Assembly: GCA_965116345.1 (NCBI GenBank)
Contig: OZ220680.1
Coordinates: 1,054,001-1,118,000 of the forward strand
Reading direction: 5' to 3'
DNA: 64,000 nucleotides
From: VXYL01 sp965116345
Lineage (GTDB): Bacteria; Pseudomonadota; Gammaproteobacteria; Pseudomonadales; Azotimanducaceae
A program made the translations under genes and the position numbers. Within the stretch, counting starts at the first letter, position 1; every line of letters starts with the position of its first letter. Below the pieces are notes generated by a model. That model saw only the letters and a list, made by a program, of their open reading frames with translations, was not told where the DNA came from and made no database searches. Positions 9,135-19,148 of the stretch are shown here, one piece after another.

Positions 9135-12100
9135 GTGTGGGCCAGCTTCCTGCCGCTACTCCCCCTCATCCTTGCTCTTTCCCTCCCTGCCGCGGCCCAG
9201 AACCCGACCCCGGCCTATTCCCTGAACATCAACGTGACCTCGCTTTCCGCCGATGGCGGGAGCGTCACGCTGCAGCCGCAGTACTCGGCCTTCATCGGCT
9301 CCGAGCTATCGAGCCTCATCAGCGCGGATACCTTCTACCGGGGATACTTCGGCCAGGGTGGGCAGCCGACCCAGAAGTTCCGCGATGCCATCGTCCTCGT
9401 CGGCGCGCCGGCGGGAATGCGGGTGACCGGCGCGACCATCGACCCCCCCTTCCAGAACGTGCACGGCGTAGGCACGGGCAACGGCCATCGCACGGTGCAC
9501 ATCACCGTTTCCAGGGCGGATGCCCCCCTGACCGGCAACGTCGCCGCCACGCTGACCGTCAAGCGGGAGCTACTGCTCTATCTCGACCCCGACGACGGCG
9601 AGATGTACAGCGAGCACCTCAGCAGCGTGCAGAGCGAATGGATCGACATCTCCGCGCCGTTGACCATCACCCCCGGCAGCGTGACGCACCCGCTCGAGTT
9701 CGACGGCATCCCGGTGCGGCTCAGCGAAGAGGGCACCGCCGGCGTGTACCGCACGGCGCTGAAGAACGACCCGGGCAACGGCAACACGGTGACGGTCAGC
9801 GTGACGTCAAGCGATCCCGGCGCTGCCGCCGTCTCGCCGGGCACCCTCACCTTCACCGGCGGCAACATGGGCTCCTGGCAGACGCCCCGGCGCGTTACCG
9901 TCACGCCGGTGGCGGACGCCGACGGCAGTGACGAGTCCCTGTTCGTCTATCACGCCATCAGCGGGCTCGGCAGCACCACCCAGGGCGGCGCCGTGGGCGT
10001 GACCGTCACCGACGATGACGGCGCCGGCGTGGTGGTCAGCCGCCAATACCACACGTTCTACCGCAACCAGAGCCGGGGCACGAGCAGCGACTACACCCTG
10101 CGTCTCGGCACTCCACCGAGCGCACCGGTCACCATCGCGCTCTCGAGCAGCAACAGCAGCCGGGTGAGCATCGCCGCAGGTTCCAGCGTAACGATCAATC
10201 CGAACGACTGGGACCAGCCGCAGACCGTCTCGCTTGCCCTCGGCAACACCTTCGGCTTTGCCGGCAACCCGGTGACCATCACCCATGCGGTCACCTCCAC
10301 GGATTCGGACTACAACGGCATTGACGTGCCCTCGGTGCTGGTGCAATACCGCAACGTCGGCGCCAACGCCGACCCCATCGAATTCAGCAATCCGCGTTTC
10401 TCCATCGCAGAATCGGGCAGCGGACAGTACACGCTGAAACTGCGCCGCGATCCGGGCAACGGACGCACCGTCACCGTCAACACCTCGGTCGCCACCGCCG
10501 GGAATTTCGCCCAGGAAGTGCCCGGCGCCATGGTCTCGCCACAAAGCTTCACCTTCACCGGCGGCAGCAGCGGCACCTGGTCCACGGCGCAGACCGTCAC
10601 GGTGACGCCGATACCGGACGGCAACAGCGACAACGAGACCGTCACCGTCAGCCACGCCATCACCGGCTGGCCCGGCAACACCCGGGGCGGTGACGTCACC
10701 GTCATCGTCACCGACAACCTGGCGGGCGGCGGCCTGGTTTTCGACCCGCCCCTGGTCAAGATGGAGCGTGGCGTCCCGGCCCGCTACAGCGTGCGGCTGA
10801 AAACCAAGCCGGTGGCAAGGCGCTTCGTACAGGACCCCATCGAGAACTACTACGAGGAGCGCTACACCGAGGTCGACGTCAGTATCTCCGCCCAGAATCT
10901 CAGCATCGTCAGGCCGCATCCAGTCGGGCAGTTTCCCCACCTCGAGTTCAATACCAACAACTGGAACGTGCCGCAGTGGGTGAGCATCGAGCACGGCGGC
11001 AGTGACGGCACAACCACGCTGTTCCACACCACCAGCGTCAACTACGACGAGCTGATCAACGGGCAATTCGTGACGCTGGAGGACGACTCGTATCGCAATC
11101 TCTCCATCGAGCTGACCGCCCAGGCGGAGCCGACGACGATGGTGAGCACCGAGCCCCGGGCCACGCTGTCGGTTTCCCCGACCACCGTTGCCGAAGGCGG
11201 CAGTCTCCGGGTGCGGGTCAGCCTCGAAGGCGGTACCGCGCCCACCGGCGCGAAGATCATCCCGCTGGTTTACACCAACGGCAGCGCGGCGGACGCCGAC
11301 TACACGGCGGTGGGCACGGTGCGAATTCTCGCCAATCAGCGCAGCGCCACCGCCACCGTGGCAGTCGCCGACGACAGCTTCTTCGAGGATGACGAGACCT
11401 TCACCATCGCCCTCGGCGAGATGCCCTTCGGCATCCGCCCGCCGGGGTCCGGGCAGACGTCCTCGGTGGACATCACCATTTCGGCGAACGACAAGCCCGA
11501 AATCGGCGTCACCACCGATGCCGCCGAAGTCACCGAAGGCAACGGCGCCGGCTTCACCATCACCGCCAGCAACGCGTCCCAGACGGACATCGACGTCGGG
11601 CTGACGGTGAGCCGCACCGGGGAGTACGTAGCGGTCGGCGACACCGGAGCCAAGACCGTCACCCTGCCCGCCGGCCAGACCACGCTGGATTACGGTATCA
11701 CCACCGACGAACTCGCCAGCGACGATCCCAGCGGCTCGGTGCGCATTGCCCTCGGGGCATCGTCGAACTACACCGTCGATTCGGCCGCTGCATCGGGGCG
11801 GGTGGCCATCCGCGACACCGACGCCACCACCGTGGCCATTTCCTCGGAGGCGGGGAACATCGCCGAAGCGGCGGGCGAAACGCCAGTCACCGTGACCCTC
11901 GGGCGCGGACTCGTGGCCGGCGAAGCCCTGAGCCTGCCGCTCACCGTCGGCGGCGCCGCGGTGCGGGATACGGATTACACCATCGCCGAACCCGCCACCC
12001 TGCCCGCCGGCGTGACCTACGACGCCGGCAACGCCACGCCCACCATCACCTTCACCGGCCCGAACAGCGGCGAGAGCGCCAGCGAAGCCACCCTGACGCT

Positions 12101-15100
12101 GACCGCGGTGCAGGATGCGCTGGACGAGGGCGCGGGCGAAACCGTCAGCTTCACCCTGCCGGCGCTGGGCACCAGTTCCGGCACCGGACTCGATGGCGGC
12201 GTGTCGGGGTCGGGCAGCGCCACCGTCACCATCGACGACGACGATGCCGAGCCGGAAGTCAGCATTCAGGGGCCGTCCTCCGCGCTCACCGAAGGGGATT
12301 CGGCGGCCTTCACCATCAGCGTCGCCGGCAGCGCTGCGCAGGATTTGACCATCGGCTTCTCGGTGAGCCAGACCGGCGCCTTCGTTAACGCGAGCGCCAT
12401 CGGCAACAAGACCCTCAGCATCGCCACGGGGACAAGTTCCACGACCCACACCGTCGCCACCATCGCGGACTCGAACGACGAGCCCAGTGGCGCCCTGACC
12501 GTCACGCTCACCGACGGCACCGGCTACCGCATTGCCAGCGGCGCCGGTTCCGCCACCGTGGCGTTGACCGACGACGACGCCACCGGGGTGACCCTGGCCG
12601 GCTCCGGCAGTGCGATCTCCGAATCCAGCGGCTCGAAAACCATCACCGTGAGCATCGACCGCGGACTCGTGAGCGGCGAGACGCTGCGCCTGCCACTAAC
12701 TCTGGGCGGCACGGCCACCCTCGGTACCGACTACGCCCTGAGTGCGCCGAGCCCGATACCGACCGGCGTCACCTACGCGAACCTCGGCAGCGCCGACCCG
12801 GTCAACAGTCCGCCGACCATGGTCTTCACCGGTCCGACGAGCGGCGCCACCGCGGCCTCGACCACGCTCATCCTGCGCGCCACCCCGGACAATCGCGATG
12901 AGGGCACCTCGGAATCGGTGACCATTGCCCTGCCGACCCTCGACGCCAACTCCGGCACCGGCCTCGACGCCGGCGCTTCGGGCAGCGGCTCGGTCAGCTT
13001 CAACATCAACGATGATGACGACGAACCGGTAATCAGCCTGACCCGCCAGGGCGGCAGCGGCGCCATCACCGAAGGCGAGCAGGTTGCGTACTCGATCAGG
13101 GCGAACCGCCCGTCGGACAGCGACCTGACCGTTACGCTCAACCTCAACGACGGCGGCGACTACCTTGCAGCCGCCGACCAGGGTCAGAAAGAACTCGTGC
13201 TCGAAGCCGGCGAAACCGGCCTCAGCTACACCATGACCACGACAAGCGACGTCACCGACGAGCCTTCGGCCCGGGTTGGCCCCACCCTTGTGACCGGCAC
13301 CGGCTATACCCGGCACGGTACGCAGAACGCCGCTCTCGTCACGGTCAACGACGACGATGCGACCCTGGTAACCCTGACCGTCCCGTCCGGCAATATCTCG
13401 GAGACGGGCGGAACCAAGACCCTCACCCTGACCCTGCCCCGCGCCCTGGAAGGCAACGAGTCCCTGCCGGTGCCCCTCGGCTTCGCCGGCAATGCGGCCT
13501 TCGGCACCGACTACACGCTGGCGGAACCCAACTCCAGACCAGCGGGCGTCAGCTATTCGAATCTCGCGAGCAGCAACCCGGCCACCAGCCCGCCGACGGT
13601 CACCTTCAGCGGCCAGTCGGGCGGCGGCGCCACCTCGGCTAGCGTAATCCTGCGGGCGGCCAGCGACGCCCTGGTGGAGACCAACGAGTCGCTGTCGGTG
13701 GGCCTCGGCACCCTCGACGCCAGCACCGGCAGCAACTTGCACGGCGGCGCACGGGGCACGGGCAGCGGCAGCTTTGCCATTACCGACGGCACCGGCGCAC
13801 CCGAAATCCGGGTCACGGCGGGCGCCGCCTCCGTGGAAGGCATGGTGGCGAAGTTCACGGTGCAGAGCTCCGCCACCTCCACCCGCAGCCTGCGCGTGAA
13901 CCTGTCGGCGGCGCAGAGCGGCAACTTCGTCGCCAGCGCCGAACTCGGCGCGGGCAAGTCCGTCGTCATTTCCGCGGGTGAGACCTCGGCGATGTATTCG
14001 GTGCCCACCTTGGCCGACGGCGTTGACGAAGCCAACGGCGCGGTAACGCTCACCGTGGCCAGCGGCACGGGCTATTCGGTTTCATCGAGCGCGGGCAGCG
14101 CCTCGGTCACCGTCAACGACGACGATTCCACCACCGTGACCCTCGCCTCCTCGGACACCACCGCCACCGAGGGCAGCACCACCGAGACCGGCGCTTTCAC
14201 CGTGACCCTCGGCCGGGCCCTCGTCAGCGGTGAGTCGTTGCGGGTGCCCTTGCGGGCAGAAGGGGAGATCGACAGCGAATACACGCTGGCACTGGCGGCC
14301 GCGACGGGAATCGCCCTCAGCAACAACCGCGACCTGACCTTCACCGGCGCCGCGGCGCGCACCGCTACCGTGACCTACCGCGCGGACGCCGATGCCGATC
14401 CCCGCAGCGAGACAGTGAGATTCTCCATTCCCCGCTCAACCAGCGGTTCGCCGCGCATGACCGCAACCGGCCTCGACGGCGGCGCGGTGGGTTCCGGCGG
14501 CGCACTCGTCGTCGTTACCGACACGGGACAGACCGGCAGGGGCAGCGTGACCGTGCAACCGGCCAGCCTGACTATCGCCGAGGGCGGCAGCAGGACCTAC
14601 CGCATGGCGCTGTTCACCGACCCGGGTTCCGGCGCGACGGTGGTCATCACCCCGGGGTCGGACAACACCGATGTGACCTTCTCGCCGGCCAGCCTCAGCT
14701 TCACCGGCGGCGCCGACGGCAACTGGAGCACCTGGCAGAGCGTCACCGTGGCAACCGCCGAGGATGCCGACACCGCCGTCGACAGCGCGACCCTCAGCCA
14801 CACGATCAGCGGCTACGCCGGGGTGACCTCGGTGCCGAACGTCTCCGTGAGCGTGACCGAGGCCGGCACCGGTTTCCTGGTCTCACCGGCGCGGGTGGAC
14901 GTCGTAGCGGGCCAGTCGGTGGACTATACGATCCGGCTTACAAGCCAGCCGGCGGGGAACGTGGTGCTGGACCTGACGAGCGGCGATACCAGCATCGCCA
15001 CCGTGCCGAGCTCGGTCAGCATCCCGCCGGCGAACTGGCAAAGCGGCGTGGCGGTCACGGTCACTGGTGTGGCCGCAGGCACGGCGACCCTCAGCCACGC

Positions 15101-18100
15101 CCATGCCACCACCACCGACAGCAGCTACGCCAGCGCGCCATTGCCCGGCAACGTGGCCGTCAACGTCTTCGCCGCGGCGCCACCGGAAATCACGGTGGAA
15201 AGCAACGCCAACGCCAATGGAATCACCGAAGGCGCAAATGCCAGCTTCGCGCTCAACACGAGCCAGCGGCTTGCGAGCGACCTTGTCGTGTCGTTCACGG
15301 TCGAAGCGAACGGCGTTTTCGCCGCCGGCCCGCTTCCCACCTCCGCCACGATTCTCGCGAACACTATCAGCGTCAACGTCGACATTCCGACCACGCAGGA
15401 CACCACCGACGAGCCGGACGGCAGTTTCATCCTGACGCTGCAGCCGGGGACGGACTACCGCCTTGGCGGCACCAGCAGCGCCACGTTGCCCGTCAGAGAT
15501 AACGACCGCACCACGGTCGAACTGCAGACCGGAAGCACGAACGTCGAGGAAACCGGAGGCATCCAGACGCTGATCGTGGAACTGGGCCGCCCTCTGGTGG
15601 CGGGAGAATCGGTGTCCGCGCCGCTAAGCCTGCGCGGAACGGCCACTCATGGGACGGACTACCGGCTGACATCCCTCGCGGGGTTTTCCGGGGTCCGGTT
15701 CGAGGGGCTCGCTACCCAGTCACCCACTGTGGTGTTCAATGGCGGAGCGAACAGCATCCAGACCGCGACGCTGAGTGTCGTTGCGGTGTCGGACCTGATC
15801 GATGACGACAACGAAACGGTCATCGTCACCCTCGACACGCCCACCAGCACCGGGCTCCAGGACGGCACCTTACGCATCGGCACCACGACCGCAAACCTCC
15901 GCATCATCGACGACGACGGCGGCGCTGCCCCGACCGTGAGCATCGCTCCCGGCTCAGGTGTCACCGAAGGCACGGCCGCGAGCTTTACCGTCAGCGTCAG
16001 CCCCGCGCGCGCCGCCGACGCCAGCAACCTGACCGTAAACTTGAACGTGGGACAGATGGGCGACTACGTGGCTTCCGGCGATCGCGGCATGAAGCAGGTC
16101 ACCATCAACGCGGGCAGCGGTTCGGCGACCTATAACGTGCCCACCGCCGCGGACAGCCAGGACGAAGCCGCCGGCTCGGTGACGGTCAACGTCGATCCGG
16201 GCGGCGGCTACCAGGTCTCGGGCTCAAGCGCCAGCGCGTCGGTCGCGGTGGCCGACAACGACGATACCGGCGTCACCCTGTCCGCAGCCGCGGGCGACAT
16301 CTCCGAAGCCTCCGGGGCCAAGGAAATCAAGCTGACGCTCGGACGCGCGCTGGTCAGCGGCGAGTCCCTGACCCAGCGGCTCAGCTTCGGCGGCAGCGCC
16401 ACCTTCGGCACCGACTACACGCTCGCCGCGACCACCACGCCCAGCGGCGTCAGTTTCAACAACCTGGCCAGCAACAACCTGAGCGCGAGTCCGCCGACCG
16501 TCGTCTTCACCGGCGGCACCGGGGCATCAAGGGTGGCGACCCTGACCCTGACGGCCACCCAGGACACGACCGTGGAATCCGGCGGCGAGACCATTACCGT
16601 CAACCGTGGCACGACCGCCCAGACCGGCCTCGGCGGCGTTACCGGAAGCGGCTCGGTGGCGAGTTTCCGGATCGTCGACGACGACAGCGCCGCCGCGCTG
16701 CCGGAATTGAGCATCGCCGCCGGCAGCGGCGTCACCGAGGGCGCGAGCGCCGCCTTCACCATCACCTCGACCCGGGCCGCGCCATCGAGCGGACTGCGGG
16801 TGACCTACACCCTGTCCCAACAGGGCGAGTTCGCCGCCTCCGCCGCCGTCGGTTCGGGCAAGACCGCCACCATCCCCGGCGGCCAGTCTTCGGTGATCCA
16901 CCGCATCGCCACGACCGGCGACAGCGCGGATGAGGCCAAGGGCTCGCTGACGGTTTCGCTCGCGTCCGGCACGGGCTACACGGTGTCCACGAGCGCCGGC
17001 GTCGCCTCCCTCGAGGTCGAAGACAACGATCCCACAGGTGTCGAGCTTTCCGCGTCGAGCGGCGCCATACCCGAGACCGGCGGCGTCAAGCGCGTCACCC
17101 TGACCCTCGACCGGGCGCTGGTCAGCGGCGAGGTGCTGGCGGTGCCGATCGACGTTAGCGGCGCGGTGACCGCCGGCGACTACAGCCTGAATGCACCGGC
17201 ATCGCCACCGGCCGGCGTCACCTACGCGCTCTCCGGCAACGCCCCACGCATCACCTTCAACGGCAGCAACGGCGCGCCGCGCCGGGCGACCTTCACCCTG
17301 TCCGCCACATCGGACCTCGCCGACGAGGGCGAGGCCGAATCGGTCACCATCGGCCTCGGCAGTCCCACCACCAGCGGCACGGGGCTCGCCGGCGGCGCCA
17401 CGGGCTCCGGCAGCGCGACCTTCGACATCACTGACGATGATGGCACCCCGGTCATCCGTATCGAGGGCGGCAACCGGGTCACCGAAGGCAGCAACGCGGT
17501 GTTCATGCTCAAGGCTAGCCCCGCGCCGCAACAGGCCCTCACCATCAACCTGAACGTGGCCGACGACAGCGCCGCGGACTTCGTCGCCTCCGGTAACCAG
17601 GGCAACCAGACAGTGCAGATCCCGGCGCACACGACGACCAAGACCTACGAGGTCGCGACGGTGAACGACAGCAACGACGAGCCCCGTGGCGAGGTGACCG
17701 TCACCGTCGCCAACGGCACCGGCTACACACCCGCGCAGACCGCCGCCAGCGATACCGTGCCGGTGAGCGACAACGACCGCACCACGGTAGCGCTGTCGCT
17801 ACCCGACAGCACCGCCACCGAGAGCGACAGCAGCGACAGGGCGACCGTCCGCCTCGCGCTGCCACGCGCCCTGGTCTCCGGCGAGTCGCTCAGCACCGCG
17901 CTCACCTTCCGCAGCGGACGCATCGACCGCGAATTCAGCCTGAGCCAGCCGAGCCCGCGCCCGAGCGGCGTTTCCTATGACCTTGCCGCCAACCCGCCCA
18001 CAGTCACCTTCACCGGCGGCGCCGGGGCGTCGAGCGCGGCCACCGTGCTGGTGTCGGCCCTGGCGGACACGGACGAGACCGACGGCAGCCTGAACGTGCG

Positions 18101-19148
18101 GCTCGGCACGATCACGCCCACCGGCCTCGACGGCGGCGCCGGCGGCACGGGCAGCGGCACTATCCAGCTTGCTGATGCGGGCGCCCAGCCAGCGGTGGAC
18201 GTGGACATGGACAGCCTGTCGGTGAATGAAGGCGCCAGCGTCAGCTACCGCGTGAAACTGCACACCGACCCGGGTTCGGGCACGGTCACGGTGACGCCCC
18301 AGTCCGGCGATGCCACCCGTCTTACCGTGCCGGGCGCGCTGAGCTTTAACACCGGCAACTGGAGCGCCTGGCGGACCGTGACCCTGACCAGTCTGGCCGA
18401 CGCCGACCTCACCGATGACGATGTCAACGTCACCCACACCGTGAGCGGCTACGGTTCCGTCACCACGGCGCCGAGTGTCATGGTGTCCATCATCGATGGC
18501 GGCGCGGGCGTGACGGTGAGCCCGACCACGCTCAGCGTCAACGAAGCGGGTTCTGACAATTACAATGTCCGGCTGAACAGCCGCCCCTCGGCGAGCGTCA
18601 CCGTCACGCCCACCTCGGGCGATACGGTGACGGCCACGGTGGGCAACGCGGTGACCTTCGCCCCGGCCGAATGGAGCTCGCAGAAGAGCATTCAGGTCTC
18701 CGGCGTCAACGGCGGCCAGGCGCGCATCACTCATTCCGTCTCCAGTACGGATACCGCGTACGCCGCCGTCACCCCGGCGCCGGTGGATGTGACCGTGACG
18801 GGCACCGCGCGGGTGCGGGTGTCGGCGATGACGGTCACCGCCGTTGAGCACGGCGCGCCAGGCACTTACGATGTGTGGCTGAACACCGACCCGGGCGCAG
18901 CGGTCACGGTCACCCCGCAAACGACGAGCAGCGCCATCGGGCGGTCCGCCGCGCTGAGTTTCAACAGCAGCAATTTCCGCATTCCCCAGCGCGTTACCGT
19001 CACCGCCAACACGGACAGCAACACCGATTCCGAAAGCGCCACCATCACCCACGCGGTGAATGGCTATTCCGGCGTAAACCAGGCCCCGAGGTGGCCGTCA
19101 CCGTCCAGGACGCCGGCAGCCGCATTCTGGTCTCGCCCACCAGCCTGA
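9135..19148 (+). CDS. Giant Calx-beta repeat autotransporter, 5' portion (frameshifted)
   Basis: This is the first part of a gene that continues in two other frames to 29307. GTG 9135 opens a good Sec signal peptide (WASFLPLLPLILALSLPAAAQ); the frame is open upstream to 8922, but that part looks non-coding. After a unique N-terminal beta domain (about residues 25-180) come about 26 beta-sandwich modules of 85-115 residues in three styles: Calx-beta-like modules ending in DDD/DND motifs, GRALVSGE-type modules, and modules containing TVTPTSGD and ITHAVSGY. Calx-beta folds commonly bind calcium through these acidic loops. Sense ends at about 19088, after SGVNQAP, where one base is missing; the remaining 20 codons to the stop are out of frame. 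Expected to be a secreted adhesin-like passenger. Confidence 0.85.
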   Translation: MWASFLPLLPLILALSLPAAAQNPTPAYSLNINVTSLSADGGSVTLQPQYSAFIGSELSSLISADTFYRGYFGQGGQPTQKFRDAIVLVGAPAGMRVTGATIDPPFQNVHGVGTGNGHRTVHITVSRADAPLTGNVAATLTVKRELLLYLDPDDGEMYSEHLSSVQSEWIDISAPLTITPGSVTHPLEFDGIPVRLSEEGTAGVYRTALKNDPGNGNTVTVSVTSSDPGAAAVSPGTLTFTGGNMGSWQTPRRVTVTPVADADGSDESLFVYHAISGLGSTTQGGAVGVTVTDDDGAGVVVSRQYHTFYRNQSRGTSSDYTLRLGTPPSAPVTIALSSSNSSRVSIAAGSSVTINPNDWDQPQTVSLALGNTFGFAGNPVTITHAVTSTDSDYNGIDVPSVLVQYRNVGANADPIEFSNPRFSIAESGSGQYTLKLRRDPGNGRTVTVNTSVATAGNFAQEVPGAMVSPQSFTFTGGSSGTWSTAQTVTVTPIPDGNSDNETVTVSHAITGWPGNTRGGDVTVIVTDNLAGGGLVFDPPLVKMERGVPARYSVRLKTKPVARRFVQDPIENYYEERYTEVDVSISAQNLSIVRPHPVGQFPHLEFNTNNWNVPQWVSIEHGGSDGTTTLFHTTSVNYDELINGQFVTLEDDSYRNLSIELTAQAEPTTMVSTEPRATLSVSPTTVAEGGSLRVRVSLEGGTAPTGAKIIPLVYTNGSAADADYTAVGTVRILANQRSATATVAVADDSFFEDDETFTIALGEMPFGIRPPGSGQTSSVDITISANDKPEIGVTTDAAEVTEGNGAGFTITASNASQTDIDVGLTVSRTGEYVAVGDTGAKTVTLPAGQTTLDYGITTDELASDDPSGSVRIALGASSNYTVDSAAASGRVAIRDTDATTVAISSEAGNIAEAAGETPVTVTLGRGLVAGEALSLPLTVGGAAVRDTDYTIAEPATLPAGVTYDAGNATPTITFTGPNSGESASEATLTLTAVQDALDEGAGETVSFTLPALGTSSGTGLDGGVSGSGSATVTIDDDDAEPEVSIQGPSSALTEGDSAAFTISVAGSAAQDLTIGFSVSQTGAFVNASAIGNKTLSIATGTSSTTHTVATIADSNDEPSGALTVTLTDGTGYRIASGAGSATVALTDDDATGVTLAGSGSAISESSGSKTITVSIDRGLVSGETLRLPLTLGGTATLGTDYALSAPSPIPTGVTYANLGSADPVNSPPTMVFTGPTSGATAASTTLILRATPDNRDEGTSESVTIALPTLDANSGTGLDAGASGSGSVSFNINDDDDEPVISLTRQGGSGAITEGEQVAYSIRANRPSDSDLTVTLNLNDGGDYLAAADQGQKELVLEAGETGLSYTMTTTSDVTDEPSARVGPTLVTGTGYTRHGTQNAALVTVNDDDATLVTLTVPSGNISETGGTKTLTLTLPRALEGNESLPVPLGFAGNAAFGTDYTLAEPNSRPAGVSYSNLASSNPATSPPTVTFSGQSGGGATSASVILRAASDALVETNESLSVGLGTLDASTGSNLHGGARGTGSGSFAITDGTGAPEIRVTAGAASVEGMVAKFTVQSSATSTRSLRVNLSAAQSGNFVASAELGAGKSVVISAGETSAMYSVPTLADGVDEANGAVTLTVASGTGYSVSSSAGSASVTVNDDDSTTVTLASSDTTATEGSTTETGAFTVTLGRALVSGESLRVPLRAEGEIDSEYTLALAAATGIALSNNRDLTFTGAAARTATVTYRADADADPRSETVRFSIPRSTSGSPRMTATGLDGGAVGSGGALVVVTDTGQTGRGSVTVQPASLTIAEGGSRTYRMALFTDPGSGATVVITPGSDNTDVTFSPASLSFTGGADGNWSTWQSVTVATAEDADTAVDSATLSHTISGYAGVTSVPNVSVSVTEAGTGFLVSPARVDVVAGQSVDYTIRLTSQPAGNVVLDLTSGDTSIATVPSSVSIPPANWQSGVAVTVTGVAAGTATLSHAHATTTDSSYASAPLPGNVAVNVFAAAPPEITVESNANANGITEGANASFALNTSQRLASDLVVSFTVEANGVFAAGPLPTSATILANTISVNVDIPTTQDTTDEPDGSFILTLQPGTDYRLGGTSSATLPVRDNDRTTVELQTGSTNVEETGGIQTLIVELGRPLVAGESVSAPLSLRGTATHGTDYRLTSLAGFSGVRFEGLATQSPTVVFNGGANSIQTATLSVVAVSDLIDDDNETVIVTLDTPTSTGLQDGTLRIGTTTANLRIIDDDGGAAPTVSIAPGSGVTEGTAASFTVSVSPARAADASNLTVNLNVGQMGDYVASGDRGMKQVTINAGSGSATYNVPTAADSQDEAAGSVTVNVDPGGGYQVSGSSASASVAVADNDDTGVTLSAAAGDISEASGAKEIKLTLGRALVSGESLTQRLSFGGSATFGTDYTLAATTTPSGVSFNNLASNNLSASPPTVVFTGGTGASRVATLTLTATQDTTVESGGETITVNRGTTAQTGLGGVTGSGSVASFRIVDDDSAAALPELSIAAGSGVTEGASAAFTITSTRAAPSSGLRVTYTLSQQGEFAASAAVGSGKTATIPGGQSSVIHRIATTGDSADEAKGSLTVSLASGTGYTVSTSAGVASLEVEDNDPTGVELSASSGAIPETGGVKRVTLTLDRALVSGEVLAVPIDVSGAVTAGDYSLNAPASPPAGVTYALSGNAPRITFNGSNGAPRRATFTLSATSDLADEGEAESVTIGLGSPTTSGTGLAGGATGSGSATFDITDDDGTPVIRIEGGNRVTEGSNAVFMLKASPAPQQALTINLNVADDSAADFVASGNQGNQTVQIPAHTTTKTYEVATVNDSNDEPRGEVTVTVANGTGYTPAQTAASDTVPVSDNDRTTVALSLPDSTATESDSSDRATVRLALPRALVSGESLSTALTFRSGRIDREFSLSQPSPRPSGVSYDLAANPPTVTFTGGAGASSAATVLVSALADTDETDGSLNVRLGTITPTGLDGGAGGTGSGTIQLADAGAQPAVDVDMDSLSVNEGASVSYRVKLHTDPGSGTVTVTPQSGDATRLTVPGALSFNTGNWSAWRTVTLTSLADADLTDDDVNVTHTVSGYGSVTTAPSVMVSIIDGGAGVTVSPTTLSVNEAGSDNYNVRLNSRPSASVTVTPTSGDTVTATVGNAVTFAPAEWSSQKSIQVSGVNGGQARITHSVSSTDTAYAAVTPAPVDVTVTGTARVRVSAMTVTAVEHGAPGTYDVWLNTDPGAAVTVTPQTTSSAIGRSAALSFNSSNFRIPQRVTVTANTDSNTDSESATITHAVNGYSGVNQAPRWPSPSRTPAAAFWSRPPA

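Noticed and set aside
9807..12449. Very long minus-strand open frames opposite the Calx-beta arrays
   Set aside because: Repetitive GC-rich sense repeats produce repetitive antisense frames (Gly/Arg/Asp-rich, no motif). The sense strand has signal peptide, modules and barrel.
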